Positions 37,601 through 48,637 of a DNA stretch of 64,000 nucleotides are shown piece after piece. The position numbers were made by a program, and so were the translations under genes. The notes beneath the pieces are model-generated. The model was not told the origin of the DNA and ran no database searches. It was given only the letters and a program-made list of their open reading frames with translations. The stretch's first letter is position 1, and every line of letters starts with the position of its first letter. This stretch comes from Hyalella azteca (taxonomy: Eukaryota; Arthropoda; Malacostraca; Amphipoda; Hyalellidae). The DNA lies in contig NW_025941463.1 of assembly GCF_000764305.2 (NCBI RefSeq), forward strand, positions 186,001 through 250,000, written 5' to 3'.

Positions 37601-37708
37601 TAACGCGTGTTGTTATCTGAAAACTTGTTTCTATGAATAGACATCCTGGATAAGATATTTTACTGACGTTTGTGTTGCGGTAATAATTTATTTATGGACT
37701 ATTAGGCT
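34691..37708. other. Unique DNA, no gene seen
   Basis: A perfect 9-bp-arm hairpin, GAGTCGCTG and CAGCGACTC with a 15-base loop, lies at 35007-35039 within a CpG-richer stretch (34890-35140). The rest is AT-rich. The longest frame is 65 codons. No RNA gene seen. Confidence 0.5.
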
Positions 37709-37882
37709 TTTTAGCGCATTTTCTCATTTATGGAAAAAATGCACTATTGTGCTCGCCATGTCCGTCTGTCTGTCTGTCTGTCCGTCCGTCTGTCCATCCG
37801 TCCGTCCGTGACCTCAAGTTTTCGTCGACGAGAAAATGCGCTCTCTGTCACTCACTGCAGTGAGTACTGAGTTATAATTTTT
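37709..37882 (+). mobile_element. GTCY-cored HINE-like element, copy 3
   Basis: The best-preserved copy: TTTAGCGCATTTTCTCATTT, hairpin GCATTTT/AAAATGC, GTGCTCGCCATG, the GTCT/GTCC microsatellite (37762-37808), GACCTCAAGTTTTCGTCGAC, the inverted repeat GAGAAAATGCGC, CTCTGTC, the perfect 16-bp palindrome ACTCACTGCAGTGAGT, and the end ACTGAGTTATAATTTTTTT. Confidence 0.92.
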
Positions 37883-38328
37883 TTTAAAGATGGGCTTCAA
37901 GGATAATGTGAAGTTAGGGAATTCGTCCTTTTGTGAATTTGTGTTGCAATTACGAAATTAATTCTTGTAAAAAACTATTAGATGTCATTGCTATTTTTTG
38001 TCTGAGGGTAAGTGATGTGATTGGGGCTTTAAAGTTTTTTCGATTTAGTTTAATTAATGAGTAATTAGGAAATACAATTAAAAATTAATCGTTGAATCAG
38101 ATTTGATAAGTAATAATAATTAATAATAATTAGTCGTTAAATAAACAGTGGAGCGATGAACCATGAACGAATACAGTGTTGCAAGCACAACTTTATCAAT
38201 ATGAATTACCATTATCTTATCCGAATTGAAAATATCTTTGAAACTAGTTGATATATTGATTTATAAGATATAATTGGTGATAGGCTTGGCATTAAAGTAA
38301 TAGGAAAAAAAAAACACTGGGATATTGC
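37883..38328. other. AT-rich unique DNA, no gene seen
   Basis: A run of TAATAATTAATAATAATTAG-type sequence at 38115-38140. Nothing else. Confidence 0.5.
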
Positions 38329-38784
38329 GTGCCCATTACTGGTGTTGGCAGAGATGCTGGTATAACTTCGTAACTATATGACATTATTATTATATAAAAA
38401 TCAACGTTATTAGTTATGGTATGGAAGTAAAAGAAAATTTATTCCACCTCTACGTCGTCATGCCCCCCGCTGGTGTTTACGGCAGAGATGCTGGTAGTTT
38501 CCAAACTATATGCCATAATTATTATAATAAAATCAACGTTAATAGTTATGGTATGTAAGTAATATGAAATTTATTCCACCTCTACGTCGTCATGCCCTCC
38601 GCTGGTGTTTACGGCAGAGATGCTGGTAGTTTCGAAACTATATGAATACTATATGAATCAAAACTATATGATTTTTATATACTATATAAAAATCAACGTT
38701 AATAGTTATGGTATGTAAGTAATATGAAATTTATTCCACCTCTACGTCGTCATGCCCCCCGCTGGTGTTTACGACAGAGATGCC
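38329..38784. repeat. ~132-bp minisatellite, 3 copies plus a partial
   Basis: Unit starts are about 38329, 38460, 38592 and 38752. The unit opens ATGCCCCCCGCTGGTGTTTA, then GCAGAGATGCTGGTAG, an AT-rich middle with AAATCAACGTTAATAGTTAT, and ends TTATTCCACCTCTACGTCGTC. Units are about 131, 132 and 160 bp. The third carries an inner expansion of ACTATATGAATCAAA-like words. The fourth is cut off after about 33 bp and passes straight into the CRE/CCAAT region. Confidence 0.93.
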
Positions 38785-38850
38785 CGACCTCGTATGACCT
38801 CACAGCGCTGGTCTGGTCCCAGATCGATAGACCTTTTCACCTCGGCTGCC

Positions 38851-39066
38851 GGTGACGTGGTGCAATCACCGGCCAATCACAAGACTCCCTCGCACGATCC
38901 TGCAAGTCACAGCTTGCCCTCGGATGACGTCATCCTTCCAGTGTCCAATGATCCGGTTGACCCTCGTGACGTCATAGCTGCTCTTAGCCAATCAACTGAA
39001 TCCGGTACAGTTTTGGTTTTCTCAACATTTTCTGGCCAATGAAACATCCGAGTGAAGGCCATCTTT
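38851..39066 (+). promoter_or_regulatory. Candidate CRE/CCAAT promoter module
   Basis: Three CRE-type sites are each followed by a CCAAT box in the same direction: TGACGT(GG) 38853 with CCAAT 38873, TGACGTCA 38925 with CCAAT 38945, TGACGTCA 38967 with CCAAT 38988. Start-to-start spacing is 20, 20 and 21 bp, while the intervening bases differ. A fourth CCAAT lies at 39036, and GGCCATCTTT (a YY1-like core on the minus strand) at 39057. CREB/ATF proteins bind TGACGTCA and NF-Y binds CCAAT, and they often co-operate at fixed spacing. The region is GC-richer than its flanks. I see no convincing downstream gene, so this is inference. Open frames on both strands (38752-39042 +, 38907-39230 -) have no known domain. 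Confidence 0.45.
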
Positions 39067-40043
39067 GTTCTATGTCTGTAATGAACACTAGCAAAAAAAT
39101 ACAAAATAGCTACAGCTGTCATTTTTACTTGCCCGTTGTATTTCTTTTTATTTGACTCCCGATGTCGCGTTTCCCTTGACTTTTGTTTTGATATATAGGC
39201 CAGTAAAAAAATATTTATTATTATTTTCAACGGAGGAAACCAGTTTATACAGTCATTAAATTCAAATTATTTATCTTAATAGTGATCCAAATGTGAGTAT
39301 TTGGTAATCGCATGTTCTGGCAGTGTGTCACGTTGAATTGATGAAAATTTTCCTATGAGATGTTATTTAAAATTTGGCTCAGAGTTTTTAGTGAGATTAA
39401 ATCGAGATTTCCGACGAAGCGTGCTACATCTACGACGATATAACCACGTATGCCAGATGCGCGTGGGAGCCGCCAGCATTTCGACAAGGTGTCTACAATT
39501 GGATCTACTCGAAGTTTCTGATCCGCTTAGCTTAAAATCCGCCATCTTGACGCCAGCAACTCCGAATTTCAGTTCGAATTCGGTGCCGACGAATAAAAGC
39601 GATGTTACAGAGATTGTGTCCACTGATCGAGCAGCGAATCTAAACCGCCAGTATTTCCGTGTCTCGTTGATTTAAAGAATAATCGCCGCAGCTTGATGCT
39701 CTTCTGGAATTTCAAACAAATATAATTCAAACCTAAACGTAGCTTTCGAACACGGCAGCGCAGTGATACAGACCGGCACCATGTGTTCCTTGCAGATGTT
39801 TTGCCTTTCAAATGTGTTTGGTAATCAAGAATGGACAAGCGGTTTGCACGGCGCAAAAGCGCCTCCATCATTTCGATGACACAGCGCCTGCAATCGGATT
39901 AGATATCCACAGCACTTTGTGACTTCCAGACTGTTCCTCCCGACTGGTCTGGTATTGCAGATTGCAATTTAGAATAGAACGCAGGCTATGCACCAAACAT
40001 TTCCCAATCGCACCGAAGTACTCACGCTCGAAAGTGTTCACAA
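39067..40043. other. Higher-complexity unique DNA, no gene resolved
   Basis: 39355-40043 has more even base composition than most of the window, with open frames on both strands: 106 codons at 39355-39675 (+), and 86, 88 and 76 codons at 39363-40098 (-) in succession. The run of minus frames could be decayed coding sequence. I recognise no motif in any of them. Confidence 0.35.
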
Positions 40044-40349
40044 GTGATGAGTTGCATGCACCATTTCTGGCGCGATGAAATATCAGCTTCACTTTCAAAG
40101 AGGGAAGCTGTATACGCGTCTCGATCCCTCAATTCGCACCGCCAATCATATTCCACTCATGTTTCCTTTCGATTAACAGAGCTCAGCATCGAGCCTTTCA
40201 ATGGCAGCACTGCGTTTCAAAGTCTTCACTCGAGCTTGATAAATTCGTCAGCTGCGTTGGACTCTTGTCTAAGAATGCCATTAATCCGATATTTATTGGA
40301 AAACTTTAACAAGGGAAGGAACATGAAACTCCGAAGTATTTTTTCCTAA
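40044..40349 (+). pseudogene. Possible decayed BEL/Pao-like gag fragment
   Basis: The 101-codon plus-strand frame contains RLTELSIEPFNGSTAFQSLH followed by SSLINSSAALDSC and RYLLE. The order L-x-x-L-x-(I/L)-x-x-F-x-G, then F-Q-S, an S-rich helix, then L-x-x-L-L resembles the DUF1759-type region of BEL/Pao retrotransposon gag. A single short segment is matched, the frame lacks any neighbouring pol or LTR, and the start codon is arbitrary. It could equally be chance. Sequence upstream on this strand is interrupted by stops. Confidence 0.2.
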
Positions 40350-41370
40350 TGGTATTTGTACCCAAGTTGTTTGAGCTAAATCAGAACAGTTAAGATTTTT
40401 TTTTCATAATGATATGACTACCAATATTGTTGAAGCAGAAAAGTTAACATGTATTTATACTATTAAAATTAGTTGACATCCAGATATTAGAAGCTAACAT
40501 TTTTAGAATTTTTGGAAGCTGCTGGACTAAACATGTGGAGTTAAGTAAGTAAAAATTTGCAGAACTCAGCAATTAATATTAGTTTGTGTCTAATATGGAG
40601 AGTACATATATATTATAACTTTTTTGGTAGAATTAAGACGCCGAACATTGAAGTAGAAGTGCCCAGTCTTCTTTTTGCTTTCCTTCCTTACATCTTAATT
40701 AGGGAAGAGCATCTGTAATTAAATGAATTAATAGCAGGTTTAATTAGGCGAGTTAATTACTGGAGGTTGTCGTTTTAGAAGAATGATTATCAATTGTAGT
40801 TTATGCGCTCTTTTAATAGTCGTAATTAGGCAAGATATTACAAGCTGTAATGAGATAAATCATAATTAGGCAAGAATTGAATGAGATTAATTATCAGCAG
40901 TTATAATTAGGAGCACGATTAGCAGTTGTTTTTATCCAATAAAGGGCATATTACAACTAGCGAATGCGAATAAGAACAAGTATCAAGGGTGATATGTATG
41001 TTAAAGCAATAATAGTACGAGTAAACTGTCACCATCGTTACATTAAACTTTCGATTTCTACTATAGATTTTCTGCTTTTTCGTAATGCTTGTCAGCAAGC
41101 ATCCAGTATCAAAATTTTCTATCGTAGTCAACACGAAATGCATAGATTACCTCGGATGCAATTTTTATTTTGATATGCATCGCAATGTGAGTATTGATAT
41201 CCTGCGTCACAAAATGCACTTGGACTTTAATCGCTATAATATGCGAATAAATAAAATGTAACGTTTTCAAGAAATGGAACTTTTTATCCAAAAGTTATTC
41301 TGCTTCCTCAAAAACTTTTGCAAAGTTACTTTATTCAACACGATTACTAGCAACACTCAACAACTCTACT
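40350..41370. other. AT-rich unique DNA, no gene seen
   Basis: 40680-40920 repeats AATTAGGCAAG, TAATTAGG and GAGATTAATTA words irregularly, an old short-period degenerate repeat. Frames up to 74 codons have no domain. Confidence 0.45.
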
Positions 41371-41512
41371 AACAACACACATCGCCCACTCTAAGAACAC
41401 TCATCGCCCACTCTAAGAACACACATCGCCCACTCTAAGAACACACATCGCCCACTCTAAGAACACACATCGCCCACTCTAAAAAACACATCGCCCACTC
41501 TAAGAACACGAA
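41371..41512. repeat. 22-bp minisatellite, ~6 copies
   Basis: The unit is ACACATCGCCCACTCTAAGA plus AC, nearly perfect, with one unit shortened by a deletion (TAAAAAACACATCG). Confidence 0.96.
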
Positions 41513-41817
41513 CAGCAAAACTGTCAATTTAAGTTTAACGTCCATAGACGAATGTCCACCAGTGTTTCTAATTAAATTTCAACCCTTGTTTTCTGGGCGT
41601 AAAGCTCATTACAAAATCCTTTACAAAATTTTTCGTAATATTACGTTGACCGATTATTAAGGCAGAGTTTTAATGAAATAACACTAACAACTATAAATAT
41701 ATCACCTAACCTAGTCTTATCAAAAAGTATAGTTAAAAGGAAAAGAATATGCGACGATTTTTAAAAATTATCATATATATTCTCAGTAATTAGTAATTAA
41801 TTGTTATCAATAACTAT
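41513..41817. other. AT-rich unique DNA
   Basis: Nothing supportable seen. Confidence 0.45.
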
Positions 41818-42160
41818 GTATCCCTTAAATACGGTGTTCTTTGTACGGTTACCCCTCCCCCATCTCAACCACAGCATGACTCAGCCCAATTATCTCCTCA
41901 TTATTAAGTAATTAATTATTATCATTAATTAAATTATGATAATAATTAATTAATGTCCCTTAAAGACAGTCTTCCTATACGGTTGCCCCCCCCCTCTCAG
42001 CCACAGCATGACTCAGCCCAATTATCTCCTCAATTTAAGTAATTAATTATTATCATTATTTAATTAATGATAATAATTTGATAATAATTAATTATTGTCC
42101 TTTAAAGACAGTCATTATACGGCTGTCTCCCCCCCCCCTCAGCCACAGCATGACTCAGCA
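41818..42160. repeat. ~135-140-bp tandem repeat, 2 copies plus a partial
   Basis: Each unit has CCTTAAA-ACGG/AGACAGT, TACGGTTGCCCCCCCC (a C-run of varying length), CAGCCACAGCATGACTCAGC, CCAATTATCTCCTCA, and an AT palindrome (TAATTAATTATTATCATTAA paired with ATGATAATAATTAATTA). Units start near 41818, 41953 and 42094. The third stops after CATGACTCAGCAC. The C-run and the hairpin are likely sequencing trouble spots. Confidence 0.93.
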
Positions 42161-43197
42161 CATCGCAGTGTCGGTGTAGCGCCAGATTGCCTGCCATGTC
42201 CCGCGAGGAGCGCCGCGTCCATTACACGTCCTGGCGCCCATACAAAACTGCCCAGCTCTCCTCGACTGCTTAAAAAAATTATAATATAATTCATTTGACA
42301 TAAAAAACTTTTATTTGTCTTTAGGAAGCAGCGAAACGAAACTTCACCCACGCTCACGTCCTCGAGTATTTTTAAAATAACCAGATGATGAAATGAAAAT
42401 GTAGATTTTTTATTGATGCTGGAAATGAAACTACTGATACGTTGCAGATAATGTAAAGTCTCCTCTTCATTTTCGGTTAAAAATTATTGTTATTTTAAGT
42501 ATATGTATATATACTTAAAAATAACAATAACATATTTTGTTATAATAATATGAAAAATAATATAATATGAAAAATACTTGTATATATTTTACAACGATGG
42601 GATATTTTTATATAGTGTATAATTGAACAGAGAGTTCAGGTTATGAATTAATTTTCAGTAAAAAATAAAATAGGTATTTCGCATTATAATGTTGCTGGAA
42701 CTTCATTTATTTCAATCTATGCAATGATAATGTAATGTTGCAAATTAGTAAAGTTACCCCGATGAGGTGGAAATATTTTTTACTGTTCAAACTTAAAATC
42801 GAAAATTTTATTTACATATATGAAGCACCGCTAAAAAAGTCAATTTTAATTCATATTGTTGCTCTGACTCAGCAACGAGTCAGATAAAACATGTTGAACA
42901 GTTTGCAATGTTATATCAGTAATTAACATTTTCGGTAAGCAACAACTAAAGCAAGGAGTGTTCATGCCTCAGAATTTGTCCGTAATGTACAGCTGTTATT
43001 AACTGCAAAATATTAACCGAGTCCTTGCATTGAGCTTGAAATCTCATATGAAGGATTTTCCAGTTTGTTTTTTCTAAAAAATGCATGCGAGTGACATCTC
43101 ATTTATGACGATTAGACTGAAAAAGAGAAAATGATAGAGATGATATTTCATCCTAATTTACGCTACACAATGATTATCGTGATAAAAAAATGCATGA
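42161..43197. other. AT-rich unique DNA with one strong hairpin
   Basis: 42485-42530 is a near-perfect stem: TTATTGTTATTTTAAGTATA pairs with TATACTTAAAAATAACAATA with a one-base bulge and a very short loop. A GC-rich patch lies at 42165-42260. No gene seen. Confidence 0.5.
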
Positions 43198-43441
43198 GTT
43201 GAGGGCAGAAACTGAAAGACATACTGAGGGTAGGGAGAGAGTAGCGTGTTGAAGGCAGAGACTGAAAGACATGCTGAGGGTAGAGAGCTGTCTCTTATAC
43301 ACATCTAGATGTGTATAAGAGACAGGGTAGGGAGAGAGTAGCGTGTTGAGGACAGAGACTGAAAGACATCTGAGGGTAGGGAGAGAGTAACATGTTGAGG
43401 ACAGAGACTGAAAGACATCTGAGGGTAGGGAGAGAGGGGAA
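43198..43441. repeat. ~49-bp minisatellite, 4-5 copies, split by an adapter
   Basis: Units contain GTTGAGGACAGAGACTGAAA, GACATCTGAGGGTAGGGAGA and GAGTAGCGT. Breaks between units lie near 43247, 43344 and 43392. The adapter at 43288-43325 falls inside the second unit between GGGTAGAGAG and GGTAGGGAGAG, so copy number and order here are unreliable. Confidence 0.92.
43288..43325. other. Nextera mate-pair junction (synthetic Tn5 mosaic ends)
   Basis: Identical to the sequence at 14099-14136: CTGTCTCTTATACACATCT followed directly by AGATGTGTATAAGAGACAG. It is inserted inside a 49-bp minisatellite. The minus-strand translation CLLYTSRCV over this point is an artefact of the adapter. It is library sequence that the assembler kept. 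Confidence 0.98.
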
Positions 43442-43555
43442 TATTGACGATAGGTAAGGAGGATGGCACGGACGAGGGCAATGAGCTAGGGGATGGGCGC
43501 TGGCGAGGGCATAGAGGGCAGGCATCCGAGGGCGCAGGGCATCTCAGAGCGCGAC

Positions 43556-43691
<136 letters not shown>

Positions 43692-46600
43692 CTCTAGACC
43701 AACGATCAATAGATGCTCTGCTAGCACTCCTCCCCTCTCTAGCCTCTCACTCTCGTACTCTCCCTCGCACTCTCTTTACTTCTTGCTCGTTTCCTTTAAT
43801 ATCAGTATCAAATTCCTCTGACATTCCTAATCGTATGGATATTCGAAAACATATTTCATCTATTGTTTGTACATTTCCATTTCCTTTATTGTTTTCTGGC
43901 CCTGTAAGGAATTGGTCAGCAAGCTTACCCCTTAAAGATCTCCCCAATTCTCAACATTTAATTTTCTGCATTCGATTTGGAATGACAACTTGTTCTCCTT
44001 CCTTATTTCTCAGCTGCCAACTTCTGTTGTAACGCAAACTAACGCAAGCATTTATGCGCCACATTAAAATTTTATTTCTTCACCTCTGGTCACTAGTCAC
44101 ACTACTTATATTACGATGAACCATTATTCTTGTACTGAAAATTAAAAATTCCTTGAACACATACAAATCTGTTCTGAGCAATGCCGGCATATGGCACCAA
44201 ATATACTGGAATGTGAGAAAAGAGTGATATGACGGCGCATTTTAACGAGATCTGGTCTTTAACGAGTTGTTAATGTATCGCTAATTCGAGGCGCGTCCTT
44301 CTAATGAGAGGGCTTGAAGGATCGCCTCATCACTCACCTTAATGACACTCATTAATTCCGAACGCAGAATGTGCACTACGAACCAACGCATTCCAAACCA
44401 ATATTTTCTGAAATCCAAGACAAAAAAAATGAGCAACAAAACTAACATTTACTCTTAGCTCTCTGTCACTAATATAAGGGGCTATCATTCCTATATGACG
44501 TAATATAGAAGCGAAGTGGTCTTTTTAAGTCAGTTGAAGTGTTGGATTTATGCTGATCAATGTTTGCATTATTATTATATTTTTATTCGTAGCTCGATTT
44601 GAATTTAAATTTTCGCTTGGTTGCCTTACAAGTACCCGCCATGACCTTTCTTTAAATGTTTGCTGTTATTTTTGGTGATTATTGTTTGAATATTTGAGCT
44701 AGTTTTGGTTACTTCGTTCTAAAATTACATATCTTTTACTATTTTACGCTCTTATATTATTATTTGTAGAAAGAAGGCACGTCAGGTATTTAATGACAAA
44801 TTATAATATAATTATATGGTAATAGGTAATTAATAGCAATATTACCTTTAATTAGGCCACGTGGACCTGTCTCCGACTATTAACCGCCTGGTCACCTCTG
44901 CCGATGATGTCCAGTATTTTCACAACTAGTTGAGGGTCTCAAACCTATAGTTCCCTGCTCCATCCTTGGTGATTTTAACCCTTAACCACTCTGCCAGCTC
45001 AAGTGTTATACATAAATGAATCGAAATCTAAGTGCTGACACCATTTTTTCAGTCACTCAAGTTTTTTTATTCATTTCATGCCAACTTTTCACTTCAGAAT
45101 ATGTAATTAAGGAATGCTATAGGAGTATTCAAAGAATTTTTGGTATAAGGAGCCAAAATACTGTATTTGACGCAAGTTTCCATGGTTCCGAATGCATTCC
45201 ATGCAGTGATCAAGCTTCAATCATTTGAATAATATTTATTCTCTTCATATTCCGGTTTTTAGATGCGTGGTGAGGAAAAAAAACATCAAAGATTGAAATT
45301 CAATTTCACAAAAATTTAATTCAAAAATTTCAAAATTGTAAATTTAATTTGAAAGACGCAAATTATATATATTTTTTGAAGCCAGAGTGAAATGAGAGTC
45401 TTTGGTTTGAAATATGGGCTTATATGTGAATTTATTTGATTAAAATTCATATGTTTGATTAGAATTCGTATGTTTTTATGAACGAAATTGGGATTACGGG
45501 AATGACAGAATTAGTGATAACATGATTACAAAATCACAAGAATAATCAGGCCTGGGCAAGGCCTAGCTAACCTGCTAGTGACGTATAAAACGGAGTCGAA
45601 GGTGAGAGTCAATATTGCAAGGTTCGGTTTCATTTATTATTTGTTTATTTCTTACCAGATTAACAATTAATATGCAGTTTACTCGGAAAGAAAGCACATT
45701 TGTTACTGATTATTTCTATTACTCGTATGGTTTTTAATCAATATAAACCAATGGAGAATACGTTTGCTGGATTCTAGCATGAACGCACACGCGGCGTATA
45801 CGCATTGAAACGCAAACGGCGTATTGAGAGACCGAGTTTCGCTTCAGATTCCAATTTTGATCTGCCGCTGTCGCCATACATTCAAAAAGAAACGCACAAC
45901 GCGTGCTCTTCGCTAATTGCTTCTGCGGCTTCCTTATTAGCACGGACATTACTGTTCATCAGAGTCGAGGCTGCGACGATGCTCATGTAGGGAACGTTGA
46001 TTTACGCGATCTGCGGTCATGGTTCTTTAGAGCAGATCAAAGTGATGGAAGTTTTCAGCTCACAGTCACTTGCTATAATACAAATTTAGCAAACATTCGT
46101 TTTGTTTGCTTCGCTACTTTAAGAGAATTTAAGACTCTCTATATCAACAACAGTAATGACTTAGAATAAATAGAATTAATTAAAGACTTACAAATAATTT
46201 ATGTCGAAACTATCAAATTTTTTTTCGACTATCAAATCTGTTCAAGGAAATAATTTCCCGTTAACTTCATAGCGTTTTTTATTTATTGTAATATAACGGA
46301 CTTAATATTTGATTTTTTCCCGAAATAATTTGATTTTTTTTCAATGAATTACTATAAAAGGTTGGCCTGTTGATGTCCATAACTTAATTCTATTCTGAAT
46401 GTGAAGGTATTCCTATGATATCATCCGAAATTCGGGTCCATGGAAGCGCATCCATTCAATATTAATTCAAATGTACTTCTAGAGCTTTTTTTTCAAATCC
46501 CCTTTCATTGTTATGCGGGAGATGTCGAGAAAAGTTGCTTAAACGCTATCAAGCGGCTACTTTTATGACGAAAATTTTTAGAATTTAAGTCAAGAAAATA

Positions 46601-47690
46601 TTAGTTTAAGCCTATATGTCTAGATACAGCATGAGAACACACAAACCGAAATAGCTTTTCATCAAATCTTTCTGGCATCACTTTCCATGCAAAAATGTCA
46701 GACGCAGGGTTACATTGAGCTCAGCACTTCAATACCTATATTTACGTAGAGGGTATTTATATAGGGTATATATATTTACGTTACCTATATTACGTCGAAA
46801 TAGCATTTTGCATTATTACGAGAAGAATAACTAACTTTTTGTACTTATAAATATAAGTACTAATCTCCCTATTAAAGGAAGCAATTTTCACTCAAAGATG
46901 TACAAATACTCCACTTCGACGAGCCGTTTATTTGAAACATTGCATATGTCCGCTAGTTTTCGGAACACCGGCTTGGCAGCCTCACTAGACTTTTCGGCTC
47001 GGTCTCCCCGTGGCGACGTTGTGGGTCCATTTTTTATCACTCTAAATCTATTCAGTCATGCATATGAAATTGTTGATAATATTAAGATTGCGGCAAGAAT
47101 GTTCCCCACGGAGCGACATGACAGCCCTGAGATGGATCGGAAGTGTCCGTCAGAGAGCGGGCGCCACGAGAGTTCTCTCTCGTTCGCCCCTGCAACACAC
47201 GATATTCATGAACTTAATGTGCATGAATGATTTTAAATTCAAACAATTCATAATGTTAGTGGTTATTGTTCATTCAAACTGCTACGTTGTAATAAAGACT
47301 TAATTCAGTTTTAATTTAAGAAATGACCAAGTAATGACTGAGAAATTACAAACGTAACAACATAATGTAGAGAAATAGATCGACTTGTGAATTTTATTTA
47401 ATGTTTCCATTTGGTAAAATTTAAGGGTAAAATCATTTGGTAAAATCAAAATTTCACATCATCATTACTATTGAAGGGTTGTCATATAAATTTGTTTAAA
47501 ACGTACTGATCCAAATGACCAGTAAAAAAACATGTTACGTATTCTGAACAAAACATTTTCGTGTATATTAAATATTTATTATAGACTATTTTGTGGGATC
47601 TATTGCTGCCTCGATACATTCGCATACACGTTCATTTTTGCCTCCGTTAATAACAAAATTTGGAATGAAGATAGAAATAAATGAATAAAT
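43692..47690. other. Unique DNA, no gene seen
   Basis: Frames of 60-110 codons at 45016-45228, 45734-45949 (-), 45805-46169 and 46898-47230 have no recognisable domain. A TATAAAA sits at 45586-45592 next to TGACG (45582), but no gene is visible downstream. 46735-46790 holds repeated CTATATTTACGT words. Confidence 0.5.
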
Positions 47691-47721
47691 GTACGATAAC
47701 AATTATACATTGTTATCGTAC
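47691..47721. other. Perfect 13-bp-arm hairpin
   Basis: GTACGATAACAAT (47691-47703), loop TATAC, ATTGTTATCGTAC (47709-47721). It is followed by an (AATATAATAC)-type AT-rich repeat to about 47775. Confidence 0.85.
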
Positions 47722-47776
47722 AATATAATATAATACAATATAATATCGTACAGTATAATACAATATAATACAATGA

Positions 47777-47807
47777 CAATAGAACGAAATCCATTCGTAT
47801 TTGATAT
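47777..47807 (+). repeat. 31-bp exact direct repeat, first copy
   Basis: CAATAGAACGAAATCCATTC and the next 11 bases (GTATTTGATAT) recur exactly at about 48289-48319, 513 bp downstream in the same direction and just before GTCY element copy 4. The CAATAGAACG start is identical in both. The flanks differ. Confidence 0.85.
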
Positions 47808-48336
47808 ATCGTATCGTATTCGTATTTGTATAATCGCAAGACCAATTACGCTCCTATACGACAACATTTGAAGTGTCTGCACGAATGCTAATGTGTATCG
47901 TTGCCATATTATAAGACTCATGTTCAACACAGCATCCATACGACATCTAACCGACACAATAAATAGCCCCGTATATCCCCACTCTCGATTCCAATTCCAG
48001 TGGCTGCATAGCACGAACACATTTCAAAAGCGTCCGATTTTATTGCTCGCCACAAAAGGCGAGACGCGACACGCGAGTCCACGTACGCGCTCTCCCCTTA
48101 TCAGTGCGACGCTCCGGCCCCGCGACAGCGCCGGATTTCAAATCTTGAATTCAACTCCAACACAAAGCGACTGGCCGCTCAAATGTTGCAATCTTTAAAA
48201 GTCTGTAATTTAAAATTTAAAAATAAATAGAAAGTCTGAAATTTAAAATTTAGGACTGAATATGTATTTTGGTGATCGAAATAATGAGCAATAGAACGAA
48301 ATCCATTCGTATTTGATATTTGATCACAGAATCTTA
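47808..48336. other. Unique DNA with a CpG-rich patch
   Basis: 48040-48135 is CpG-rich (GGCGAGACGCGACACGCGAG and onward), then AT-rich sequence with an AATTTAAAATTTA duplication at 48210-48252. A 101-codon plus frame (47893-48198) crosses the patch, without a domain. Confidence 0.4.
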
Positions 48337-48637
48337 TTAGTGCATTTTCTCATTTATGAAAAATGCACTATTGTGATCGCCATGTCCGTCTGTCCGTCCG
48401 TCTGTCTGTCCGTCTGTCTGTCCGTCTGTCTGTCCGTCTGTCTGTCCGTCTGTCTGTCCGTCTGTCATCTGTCCATCTGTCTGTCCGTCTGTCTGTCCGT
48501 CTGTCTGTCCGTCTGTCTGTCCGTCTGTCTGTCCGTCTGTCTGTCCGTCTGTCTGTCCGTCCATGACTTCATGTTTTCGTCGACGAGAAAATGCGCTCTC
48601 TGTCACTCACTGCAGTGAGTACTGAGTTATATTTTTT
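48337..48637 (+). mobile_element. GTCY-cored HINE-like element, copy 4 (expanded)
   Basis: Same ends as the other copies: TTAGTGCATTTTCTCATTTA, then the TGCATTTT/AAAATGCA hairpin, and at the 3' side TCGTCGACGAGAAAATGCGC, ACTCACTGCAGTGAGT and ACTGAGTTATATTTTTT. The microsatellite is expanded to about 178 bp (48385-48562), mainly a 12-bp higher-order unit GTCCGTCTGTCT with one interruption (GTCATCTGTCCATCT). Open frames (LSVC, TDGQ, VRLS repeats) are microsatellite by-products. Confidence 0.92.

Noticed and set aside
38907..39230. Minus-strand frame with VPDSVDW, reminiscent of the start of mature papain-family proteases
   Set aside because: The match is five to seven residues. The active-site Cys region does not follow, and the sequence overlaps the CRE/CCAAT region.
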